Shown here in pieces: positions 1-7,126 of a DNA stretch of 33,673 bases. This DNA comes from an uncultured bacterium (GTDB taxonomy: Bacteria; Acidobacteriota; Aminicenantia; Aminicenantales; CALLJL01): positions 91,211 to 124,883 of the forward strand of contig CALLJL010000019.1 of assembly GCA_938092135.1 (NCBI GenBank), in the 5' to 3' direction. The position numbers were made by a program, and so were the translations under genes. The first letter of the stretch is position 1. Each line of letters starts with the position of its first letter. The notes under the pieces were generated by a model, which was not told the DNA's origin, did no database searches, and worked only from the letters and a program-made list of their open reading frames with translations.

Positions 1-2505
1 TTCAAGAAGCATCTTCTGTTTTTCCCTGCTCTCAAGGTCACTTAATGGCGAAACTTCCTCAATTCCCTGAAAATAATGGAGAATCTGATGGCTGCGGCGG
101 GGTTCAAGGGAATCAAAAACACCAGCTTTGATCAGGGCCAGAAGCTCGGTCCTTCCCGGCCTAATTCGGCCAAGAAAATCCTCAACTGAAAGAAAGGGGC
201 CCCTCTTTCTTTCCTCAAGGATTTTGGCCACTATCTTTGGCCCAAGTCCTTTGATTAGAGAAAGGCCAACCCTGATGGCCTGGCCTTCAACCTTAAAAAG
301 AGAATCGCTGCGGTTAATATCCGGGGGAAGAAAAGTAAGGCCAAGGCGCCTGGCTTCTTCGACATATTCGGCAAGGGGATAATAGCCACCGCCAGCATTA
401 AGAACTGAGGTAAGATAAACCAGGGGATAATGGGCTTTGAGATAAACGGCCTCATAGGCCATAGCGGCATAGGAGGCGCTGTGGGCTTTGTTGAAGGCAT
501 AGGCCGAAAATTTCTCCATCATTCGCCAGAGGCGCTCAATTTCCTCCTCATTATAACCCCTTTCCCTGGCCCCCTCGAAGAACTTGACCCGCCACTCGGA
601 GGATTCTTTCTTTTTAAGGCTGCGGCGAAGCAGATCACCCTCGCCAGGGGTCAGACCAGCTACTCTTTCTGCAAGCTGCATTATCTGCTCCTCATAAAGA
701 AGAAAGCCTCCGGTTTCAGGCAAAATGCGGCTAAGGAGAGGGTCATGGTCAGCCTTCTTTCCTTCTCTTTGGCGAAGGAGTTTTTCCTTCATACCGCTTT
801 CAGTTGGCCCAGGACGGATAAGGGCCAGAGCCTGAGTTAAATCATGAATATTCTTTGGCTTCATCCGACGAAGAAGATTCATCATGGCTGGGCTCTCTAC
901 CTGAAAACAGCCAATGGTTCGACCTTCGCTGAGTAGCTCAAAAGCCCTTGGGTCATTCCTCGGAAGGGATTGAAGGCGAAGTTTTTCCTTAGTGGCTGAG
1001 ATGGCAGCCAGACCCCGAACTGAAAGAAGATCAAGTTTGATGAGCTTGAGCTCTTCAACGGCATCGCGATCATAATGGCTCATGGGAAAGCCCTTGGCTG
1101 ATTCCTCAAGAGGAAGATAGCGAATAACCGGTGACGGAGTCAGAATGATGCCACCGACATGGAGAGACTTTTCAGCCAGAACTCCCTGAAGTTCGGCCGC
1201 CAATCGCCAGATTTCAGAATAGCCAGGCGCTGGTCTAGCCTGCTTCAGATATTCTGGTTCAGCCAGAAGAGGGATGGAGCGACAAAATTTTCTGGCTTCT
1301 TCAGGGGCAACACCGAAGGCCCTGGCTGTCTCATAGAGGGCTGAGCGAGCCCGGTAATTTTTGAGGCTACAGACGAAGGCAGCTCCTGTTTTCCCTCGGC
1401 CATATTTCTCAAGGACATAACGTAGAACCTCATCGCGATAGCGAGAATCAAAATCAAGGTCAATATCGGGAGGATCATTCCGGCCACTATTAAGGAATCG
1501 CTCAAAGTAAAGATCAAAGTCGATAGGGTTAACATGGGAAATACCAAGAAGATAGGCCAGATAAGAGGAAGCTCCTGAGCCTTTGAGATTATGGAGAATA
1601 CCCCGACGCCGAGCAAATTCAACCACATCATAAACTAAGAGGAAATAAGGAGCAAAACCAGCCCGTTCGATGACCTCAAGTTCGGCTGCGGCTCTCTCCC
1701 TCTCCTTCCAGGTGAGGTTTTGCTTCGTTCTCAGTTTCTCCATCACCACCTGGCGCAGGGTAAAAGGGAAAATATCAGGGGAAAGGGGGGGAACTATTTC
1801 GGCCAGGGTAAATTCACATCTTTCAGCTATTTCAATGGTCCGACGAAAAAGGGTTTTTACTTCCTCCCCGAAACGCCTCAAGGCCAGAGAGAGCTGATTA
1901 GGGCCAAAGAGCTCGACCACGGCGGCCCATTTCTCTTTTTCAGGGGGAAAGGGAACCTTTTTTTCTATTGCATGGAGAAGAATAAGACGATCGGGTTGAG
2001 CAAGGTATTTGAGAGGTGAGGCCCAGACCAAAGGAAAGGGCTGACCCTGAGCGGTCTCTTTAATTCGGCTATAGTTAAAGAAATCAACGCCGAGAGCAAT
2101 GTCTGCGCCGGCTTCCTTGAGAAGATAAAGTCCTCGGGGAAGCTCCTTGTCCCTGGAAGAGGGAAGATAAATAATGATCAGGCCCTCGACCGGCCAGGAA
2201 GAAACTTCCTTTTCTGGCTGATTGAGTATTTCCATGAGATTCCAGTAACCCTCCCGTCTTTTGACCAGAAAAAGGAAAAATCCCTCCTTTCTTTCGAGCT
2301 CGCAGCCAAATAGGGGTTTAAATCCGTGGAGGGAGGCCAGCTGCTTCCAGCGAGCCCAACCATGGAGGCTTTGAATATCGCTTAAAGCGGCAGCTGGCCA
2401 TTTCTTTTGGGCTACCCAGTCGGCCAGCTCCTCAATGGTGATAGCTCCTCGGCCACGGCTAAAAGTGGAGTGACAACGGAGAGGAACGAAGGGCGCGGCT
2501 TTCAT
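1..2505 (-). CDS. dnaE: DNA polymerase III alpha subunit (DnaE, error-prone/DnaE2-like), 3' end cut by window edge
   Basis: A continuous reading frame of 835 codons starts at ATG 2505 and leaves the window with no stop. It is a C-family replicative or translesion polymerase. The acidic run PPDIDLDFD (about residues 345-353) supplies two catalytic aspartates and LIKLDLL (D492) the third. GSGASSYLAYLLG, ALALIRPGP, LYEEQIMQLAERVAG and FNKAHSASYA are family blocks, and a helix-hairpin-helix region (LSLIKGLGPKI) lies near residue 765. The N-terminal PHP domain is degraded: the usual HxHS is RCHS (residues 10-13) and the TDH motif is SDI, so PHP metal binding or proofreading is unlikely. The start lies 3 nt after the dinB stop, with a GAGG just upstream, so the two are coupled. 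Position behind lexA and dinB suggests an SOS-induced DnaE2-type polymerase rather than the main replicase. The C-terminal OB region is not visible. Confidence 0.92.
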   Translation of the reverse strand, partial: MKAAPFVPLRCHSTFSRGRGAITIEELADWVAQKKWPAAALSDIQSLHGWARWKQLASLHGFKPLFGCELERKEGFFLFLVKRREGYWNLMEILNQPEKEVSSWPVEGLIIIYLPSSRDKELPRGLYLLKEAGADIALGVDFFNYSRIKETAQGQPFPLVWASPLKYLAQPDRLILLHAIEKKVPFPPEKEKWAAVVELFGPNQLSLALRRFGEEVKTLFRRTIEIAERCEFTLAEIVPPLSPDIFPFTLRQVVMEKLRTKQNLTWKERERAAAELEVIERAGFAPYFLLVYDVVEFARRRGILHNLKGSGASSYLAYLLGISHVNPIDFDLYFERFLNSGRNDPPDIDLDFDSRYRDEVLRYVLEKYGRGKTGAAFVCSLKNYRARSALYETARAFGVAPEEARKFCRSIPLLAEPEYLKQARPAPGYSEIWRLAAELQGVLAEKSLHVGGIILTPSPVIRYLPLEESAKGFPMSHYDRDAVEELKLIKLDLLSVRGLAAISATKEKLRLQSLPRNDPRAFELLSEGRTIGCFQVESPAMMNLLRRMKPKNIHDLTQALALIRPGPTESGMKEKLLRQREGKKADHDPLLSRILPETGGFLLYEEQIMQLAERVAGLTPGEGDLLRRSLKKKESSEWRVKFFEGARERGYNEEEIERLWRMMEKFSAYAFNKAHSASYAAMAYEAVYLKAHYPLVYLTSVLNAGGGYYPLAEYVEEARRLGLTFLPPDINRSDSLFKVEGQAIRVGLSLIKGLGPKIVAKILEERKRGPFLSVEDFLGRIRPGRTELLALIKAGVFDSLEPRRSHQILHYFQGIEEVSPLSDLESREKQKMLLE

Positions 2506-2508
2506 GGT

Positions 2509-3732
2509 TTACCTCGTCAGAGAAGCTGTCCTAAGGACAAAACCTCTTTCCTTTTCGAGGGGATAAACAGCTTCGAGCATTCTTTCCCTGGCCGTAAGAA
2601 TAGCCCCGAATCCATACTTTTCCCTCACTCGATCCAAGGCTTGGCCAAGCCTTTCGAAGCGGTCACAATAGGGTTCAAAAAGGGAAAGGGAGCGGGCCCG
2701 GACAAGGTCCGAAGCTTTAACCCCGACCAGGCGCAGAGCCAGCCGGCAGGAAGAATAGAGCTCAAAGAAAAGCTCTCTGGCTACCCGATAGATACTGGTC
2801 ATATCCTGAACCGGAGTTACCAGGAGGCGACGTTTAACTTCGTTCCGGAAGTCGGCCAGACGAATCTTCACTTCGATAATATGGGCATAAAGATTTTCTT
2901 CCCGTAGGGCGAGGGAAAGGCGGTCACTGAGATAGGCCAGATGCGCCAGCAACAACTTTTTATCCCAGATATCCTCAAGGAAAGTTGTTTCCCGGGAAAT
3001 GGATTTGGGAGGGGAAAAGGAAGCAACAGGTCTGGCGTCGATCCCCCTGGCCTGGAGATAAATCTCTTCGCCGTTTAAGCCAAAGAGTTGGCGGAGGGCG
3101 GCTTTAGGCAAGCCCCAAAGATCGCCAATTTTGTTAATCCCCAGAAGCCGGAGCTCCACCTGGGCCTTAGGGCCGATGCCAGGAATGGCCTCAATGTCCA
3201 GGTCACGGAGAAAGTCCTCCACCTCGCCTTCCCTGACTTCAAAGAAGCCACCTGGTTTGGCCTTCTTGGTGGCCAGCTTGGCTAGAATTTTATTCGGCCC
3301 GACTCCCACCGAAACTTTGAGCCCCAGCTCCCTTTCCACCCGCGCTTTAATCTCCCTGGCCGTGGCTGAAAAATCAGCATAAAGGGGGCGGCAGCGGGTA
3401 AGTTCAAGGTAAGCCTCATCAAGGGAGGCCTCCTCGACATCAGGGGTGTATTCACGAAGAAGGCGAAAAAACTTTTCAGAGAAAGCTTGATAGAGCTGAT
3501 AATTGCCCCGAAGAAAAACGGCCTGTGGGCAGAGCTCGTAGGCCTGACGCAGGGGCATGCCGGAATGAACGCCGTAACGCCGGGCTTCATAATTGCAGGT
3601 AGCAGCCACTCCCCGTTCATGGGGCAGACCACCTACCACAATGGGCTTTCCCCTGAGTTCAGGGTGAAGCAATTCTTCGACAGCAGCGAAAAAAGCATCA
3701 ATGTCAACATGGACGATGGTTCGGCCTTTCAT
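2509..3732 (-). CDS. dinB: DNA polymerase IV (Y-family translesion polymerase)
   Basis: This 407-residue Y-family polymerase begins with the palm motif HVDIDAFFAAVEE (catalytic D10, steric-gate F15) and carries SLDEAYLE with D105 and E106, so all catalytic acids are present. The thumb HhH (IPGIGPKAQVELRLLGI) and little-finger domain follow. SLSLFE near residue 348 resembles a beta-clamp-binding peptide. Intact acids argue against ImuB, the catalytically dead Y-family member of ImuA-ImuB-DnaE2 cassettes, although the gene sits where ImuB would. It lies 29 nt after lexA and 3 nt before dnaE, in one operon presumably derepressed by LexA cleavage. A GGAG/AGGGG purine run precedes the ATG. Confidence 0.95.
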   Translation of the reverse strand: MKGRTIVHVDIDAFFAAVEELLHPELRGKPIVVGGLPHERGVAATCNYEARRYGVHSGMPLRQAYELCPQAVFLRGNYQLYQAFSEKFFRLLREYTPDVEEASLDEAYLELTRCRPLYADFSATAREIKARVERELGLKVSVGVGPNKILAKLATKKAKPGGFFEVREGEVEDFLRDLDIEAIPGIGPKAQVELRLLGINKIGDLWGLPKAALRQLFGLNGEEIYLQARGIDARPVASFSPPKSISRETTFLEDIWDKKLLLAHLAYLSDRLSLALREENLYAHIIEVKIRLADFRNEVKRRLLVTPVQDMTSIYRVARELFFELYSSCRLALRLVGVKASDLVRARSLSLFEPYCDRFERLGQALDRVREKYGFGAILTARERMLEAVYPLEKERGFVLRTASLTR

Positions 3733-3761
3733 CCCCTTCTCCAGTCAGGAAAAAAAGGATT

Positions 3762-4391
3762 TCAGTATTTGCGGAGCAAACCCACCACCCGGCCAACCAC
3801 CCGCAGTTCTTTCACTTCGATGGTCGCAAACTCAGGATTTTCCGGCACCAAAAGAATTTTGTCGGCCTCGATTTTCAATCTCTTCAAAGTAATAGAGCCA
3901 TCCTCAAGCTGAGCCACAATGAGCTCACCAGGCGAGGCTTTGTCCGTTTTTTCAATGAGGACCAGGTCACCATCGTTAATGTAAGCATCAATCATGCTTT
4001 GCCCCTGAACGCGCAGTCCGAAAACCTGACCTTGGCGCCGGCCGAGGAACCACTCCGGGATATCCACGGTTTCGCCCAAGTCATCGAAGACTTCTCGGGG
4101 TGAACCAGCTGGTACCAGACCAACTACGGGGATCCGCGTTGCCCTAGAAAAAGCAAAGGAGGATACAGGGAGCTGAAGTTCACCGGCCTCACGCTCGAGA
4201 TAACCCTTTTTTTCCAGACTGCGCAGATGCTTCAGGACAGCTGAGGGACTGGCGATCCCTACTAGACGACCTAGTTCGCGGATAGTCGGCGGATAACCAT
4301 GCTCTTGCCAGAATTCCTTCAGAGCCTCAAGGACCTTTGCCTGCTTGCGGGTGAGGGTGCGTCGAAATTTGTTCACCATTTTGTTCACCAT
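3762..4391 (-). CDS. lexA: LexA repressor (SOS regulator)
   Basis: This 209-residue LexA has an N-terminal winged helix (TRKQAKVLEALKEFWQEHG, then PTIRELGRLVGIASPSAVLKHL) and a C-terminal S24 self-cleaving domain. The cleavage site is Ala95-Gly96 in VPAGSP, the nucleophile Ser132 in GQSM and the general base Lys170 in ITLKRL. The frame stays open to an ATG at 4499, but that would read through a clear promoter and add a 36-residue tail foreign to the family. I therefore start at 4391, with 4379 (205 residues) as the alternative. The protein begins MVNKMVNK because a 12-nt unit is perfectly duplicated at the start codon. No Shine-Dalgarno is visible, and the predicted transcript begins at or next to the ATG. 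It heads the lexA-dinB-dnaE operon. Confidence 0.95.
   Translation of the reverse strand: MVNKMVNKFRRTLTRKQAKVLEALKEFWQEHGYPPTIRELGRLVGIASPSAVLKHLRSLEKKGYLEREAGELQLPVSSFAFSRATRIPVVGLVPAGSPREVFDDLGETVDIPEWFLGRRQGQVFGLRVQGQSMIDAYINDGDLVLIEKTDKASPGELIVAQLEDGSITLKRLKIEADKILLVPENPEFATIEVKELRVVGRVVGLLRKY
4368..4391 (-). repeat. Perfect 12-nt tandem repeat at the lexA start, candidate LexA operator
   Basis: The unit ATGGTGAACAAA occurs twice back to back on the minus strand, directly downstream of the lexA -10 box. It contains GAAC/GTTC half-sites spaced 12 nt apart; another GAAC lies 20 nt upstream, between the -35 and -10 boxes. LexA boxes of several lineages are built from GTTC or GAAC half-sites, some as direct repeats (GTTC-N7-GTTC in Alphaproteobacteria). 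Here the spacing is N8. The position suits autorepression; the role is inferred. A simple slippage duplication inside codons is the alternative. Confidence 0.4.
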
Positions 4392-4395
4392 ATAT

Positions 4396-4424
4396 AAGAT
4401 AAGTTCCCGGGCCGGCTTTGTCAA
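4396..4424 (-). promoter_or_regulatory. Sigma70-type promoter of lexA
   Basis: On the minus strand, TTGACA (4419-4424) is followed after exactly 17 nt by TATCTT (4396-4401). The predicted transcription start falls around 4387-4391, on the first lexA ATG, implying a leaderless or nearly leaderless mRNA. The consensus -35 and ideal spacing make this one of the best promoters in the window. Confidence 0.65.
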
Positions 4425-4644
4425 GTCCTGAGGCGAAAAAATTAAGAGAGAGCATCTTTTGATTAAGGAGGTTAAGGTTAAAAATAATATGGGCTCCATT
4501 TCAAAATCAGGAGATAGACTTTTCGGGATTTATTGATCTTGGGAAACTAAAAGGTTATAAAAAGGAATTAACTAAAAAAATGAAAAAAGATGAAAAATTA
4601 AGGCAATTCAAATTTGGTTAGTAAGGCGAAAAAGCCGTGAAAAA

Positions 4645-4702
4645 GGGACAACTAAAAAAATTTGCCGAAAGGAATAAGAAAAAAGGTATGTGTCCCTATT
4701 TT
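4645..4702. repeat. Inverted pair of GGGACA boxes upstream of the carbonic anhydrase gene
   Basis: AGGGACA (4644-4650) and TGTCCCT (4691-4697) face each other across about 40 nt. The right-hand copy reads GTATGTGTCCCTATTTT (4686-4702), the reverse complement of the dispersed GGGGACACATAC/AAAC box found elsewhere in the window. The left-hand copy is degenerate (GGGACAACTA). The right copy ends just before the AGGAGG ribosome-binding site of the next gene. Confidence 0.55.
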
Positions 4703-4715
4703 AGGAGGGATGGAG

Positions 4716-5234
4716 ATGATAAGGTTTGAGCCCTGGGAGATTCATCCTGAAACTTTTATAGCTGAAGGTGCCCGACTTATTGGCCGGGTCATTTTAAGGA
4801 AAGGAGCCAGCATCTGGTTTAATGCTGTTGTTAGAGCCGATCTGGCTGAAATAATCATTGGTGAAGAAAGTAATGTCCAGGATAATTGCGTCATCCATGT
4901 GGAGAAGGATAAACCAACCATTATCGGCAATAGGGTGACTATTGGCCATGGGGCTATTCTTCATGCCTGTCGGATTGGCGATGAATCTTTAATCGGTATG
5001 GGCGCTATTATTTTGGATGGCTCTTCTATTGGTTCCAATTGCCTTGTTGCCGCTGGCTCGACAGTTCCTCCCCACAAAAGCTTTCCCGATGGCTGGTTGA
5101 TTATGGGAACACCAGCCAAAGCTGTTCGGGAATTAACTCCCGAAGAAAAAGAAAATATAAGATCAAGTGCCTCTCGCTATCGTCTCTATGCTGAAGCTTA
5201 TCGTCAGCGACAAGGAATGAATTCAAACAGATAG
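4716..5234 (+). CDS. Gamma-class carbonic anhydrase family protein (left-handed beta-helix)
   Basis: This 172-residue hexapeptide-repeat protein belongs to the YrdA/PaaY/gamma-carbonic-anhydrase family. The three zinc-ligand histidines are in place: H61 (NCVIHVEK), H78 and H83 (IGHGAILHACRIG). The family signature GxxSxIWFNAVVRAD is seen at residues 30-42. Family members hydrate CO2 or act as thioesterase-like metal enzymes; the exact activity cannot be read off. The frame is open further upstream, but AGGAGG at 4703-4708 places the start at ATG 4716 (7-nt spacing); ATG 4710 is too close. The rejected extension is encoded by the GGGACA-box repeat. The gene stands alone and converges with the hydrolase at 5349. 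Confidence 0.88.
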   Translation: MIRFEPWEIHPETFIAEGARLIGRVILRKGASIWFNAVVRADLAEIIIGEESNVQDNCVIHVEKDKPTIIGNRVTIGHGAILHACRIGDESLIGMGAIILDGSSIGSNCLVAAGSTVPPHKSFPDGWLIMGTPAKAVRELTPEEKENIRSSASRYRLYAEAYRQRQGMNSNR

Positions 5235-5282
5235 GAGCAAAAAATAAAAAATATATGGATTAAAATTAGAAAGGCAAAAGCT

Positions 5283-5301
5283 TAATTTAATGATTAAATT
5301 A
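5283..5301. repeat. 19-nt AT-only palindrome between convergent genes
   Basis: TAATTTAATGATTAAATTA is a perfect 9+1+9 palindrome in the 114-nt gap between two convergent genes. It has no GC stem, so it is a poor intrinsic terminator; a protein-binding site or chance in AT-rich DNA are alternatives. Confidence 0.35.
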
Positions 5302-5348
5302 CTCGCCGAGATAATTTTTTTAATACCTGATCAAAGGAGGCCAAGCTT

Positions 5349-6971
5349 CTATTTAGCTATTGCCTTTTTAGGACGGAGAAGCAGGTCCTGAAAATCGAAG
5401 CTGAAGTCAGTGATTGGTGAAATTGGCTTCATCTTAGCCTCTTCAATAGCCCCTTCATGATTCAAATTAAAGGTAATGTAGGCATCGGCTCTTAGCTCTC
5501 GATCATCCCAGCGGACAACAAAGGTGTTATATTGCCAATGAATCATGTCGCCCACAAGAGACGGTGTGTGAGTAAAGCGCAAGCGAAGCTTTTCTCCTGT
5601 CCAGGTTATTTCAATCTCACCATACCAGTCATCACTATAAAGACCGGCATATTTTTCAAGGGGCAATGAAGGCTTAGAGGTTAAGTCGCGGGCAGCTTCA
5701 GTTTTCTTTTCCGTCTCTTTGATTTCCTTCAGCCTTCTTTCCTTAAATTTTTTGAAGGAGGCAACCCAATCAAAGGCAGGGGCCTTCAAATAGAAATCAA
5801 TGATCGAATAAGTAATAGCACTGAAAGCTTCAGTAGCTTCCTGATTGGTGAGGACAACCACTCCCAATTCAAGATCAGGTAACAGCGTTACTTGGGATAC
5901 ATACCCTGGAAGACCTCCTGTATGTTGGAGGATTTTCCAGCCTCGATAATCTCTCAGTCCAATCCCATGGCCATAGCCCAAAAAGTTGGCCTTTAAAGGA
6001 GGAAGTTCGGGTGGAGGCGATGAGATCGGCCTGGGGATTAACATTGACGCCAATTCTCTGGCTGTTTTTTCGCTAAAAAGCCGCTTCCCACCGTCTATTT
6101 GGCCCTCATTGAGATGGCATTTAAGCCAGCGAGCCATGTCATCGGCATTGGAAATGATGCCGCCGGCTGGATTGATTGTGTCAACTAAAAAAGGCTTGAC
6201 GAGGCGAACTACCCCCTCAACTTCAGCATGGGTTGCGGCTACATTATCTCTTTTCTCTAAATCAGAGATTCGGGCCGAAGTATCCTTCATCCCCAGCGGT
6301 TCAAGGATTCGCTGGGTAACGAAATCCTCCCAGCTAAGGCCGCTTACGGCCTCGATGACTTCACCAGCCACGAGAAACATTAGATTATTATAGGCATAGG
6401 TGCTGCGAAAACTTGAAGCGGGCTTAATATAGCGTAAGCGCTTAAAAATCTCTTTGCGATCATAATCGGTAGGTGGCCACCAGAGAAGATCGCCCGCTCC
6501 AAGTCCAAGACCACTGCGATGGCAGACAAGGTCGCGAACCGTTATTTCCCTGGTCACGTAAGGATCCCAGAGTTGAAAGGAGGGAAGATAATTAATAACC
6601 GGAGCATCCCAGGAAATTTTGCCCTCCTCGGCTAAGATGCCCAGAGCGGTAGCCGTAAAAAATTTGCTGTTTGAGGCAATACCAAATAAAGTCCGGGAAT
6701 CAACAGGTGTGGGCTCTCCAAGGCGTCTTACCCCATAGCCTTTGCTGAGAAGAACCTGGCCATCCTTAACTATGGCCACCGAAAGTCCTGGAACCTCAAA
6801 GGTTTTCATCACTTGAAAAATAAGATTATCAAGATAAGGAGGAAGCCATTGAGTTTTGCTTTTCGTTGCCTGAATTGAAGAAAATAAAAAAGAGGGTAAA
6901 AGAAAAAAAACAATTAAAAAAATAATTAAAAAAAGGCTCGTTAATCCTGATTTCTTATTTTTTAAGCCCAT
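5349..6971 (-). CDS. Exported serine hydrolase, beta-lactamase (class C)/esterase fold, with C-terminal DUF3471-like domain
   Basis: A 540-residue protein with an N-terminal hydrophobic segment (residues 11-31), consistent with a signal peptide or anchor. The penicillin-binding fold has all three motifs: S100-x-x-K103 in IASNSKFF, Y194-N-N196 in TYAYNNLMF, and H350-T-G-G in LQHTGGLPGY. A C-terminal beta domain (YSDDWYGEIEITW) resembles the DUF3471 domain often attached to such hydrolases. Likely substrates are D-amino peptides, esters or lactams; true beta-lactamase activity is not implied. A GGGAGGG ribosome-binding site lies 5-6 nt before the ATG. It is divergent from the acyl-CoA synthetase gene, with a 155-nt AT-rich spacer. 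Compare the catalytically ruined relative at 19638-21122. Confidence 0.9.
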   Translation of the reverse strand: MGLKNKKSGLTSLFLIIFLIVFFLLPSFLFSSIQATKSKTQWLPPYLDNLIFQVMKTFEVPGLSVAIVKDGQVLLSKGYGVRRLGEPTPVDSRTLFGIASNSKFFTATALGILAEEGKISWDAPVINYLPSFQLWDPYVTREITVRDLVCHRSGLGLGAGDLLWWPPTDYDRKEIFKRLRYIKPASSFRSTYAYNNLMFLVAGEVIEAVSGLSWEDFVTQRILEPLGMKDTSARISDLEKRDNVAATHAEVEGVVRLVKPFLVDTINPAGGIISNADDMARWLKCHLNEGQIDGGKRLFSEKTARELASMLIPRPISSPPPELPPLKANFLGYGHGIGLRDYRGWKILQHTGGLPGYVSQVTLLPDLELGVVVLTNQEATEAFSAITYSIIDFYLKAPAFDWVASFKKFKERRLKEIKETEKKTEAARDLTSKPSLPLEKYAGLYSDDWYGEIEITWTGEKLRLRFTHTPSLVGDMIHWQYNTFVVRWDDRELRADAYITFNLNHEGAIEEAKMKPISPITDFSFDFQDLLLRPKKAIAK

Positions 6972-7126
6972 TTTTTCCCTCCCAAGCGAGAAATTAATTT
7001 AAAAAATAACCTTGATTAAACTATAAAATTTACCCGTTTAAATCAAATTTAAACCAAATAATTAAATTTTTTATTTTTCTATTTCCAGACTGCCGGAATA
7101 AGTATAAAATAAAAATTGGGTATTCC

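Noticed and set aside
430..840. 136-codon open frame on the plus strand
   Set aside because: Lies wholly opposite the dnaE coding frame, which has clear polymerase motifs; no family resemblance of its own.
2407..2907. 166-codon plus-strand frame
   Set aside because: Antisense to the dinB C-terminus and the dnaE N-terminus, both well supported.
4392..4499. Upstream extension of lexA to ATG 4499
   Set aside because: Would be translated through a clear TTGACA-N17-TATCTT promoter and adds a hydrophobic tail not found in LexA.
4662..4715. N-terminal extension of the carbonic-anhydrase-like protein
   Set aside because: AGGAGG at 4703-4708 is positioned for ATG 4716, and the extension is encoded by the dispersed repeat.
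5330..5348. AAAGGAGG on the plus strand as a ribosome-binding site
   Set aside because: No start codon with an open frame follows; it lies opposite the tail of the convergent gene.
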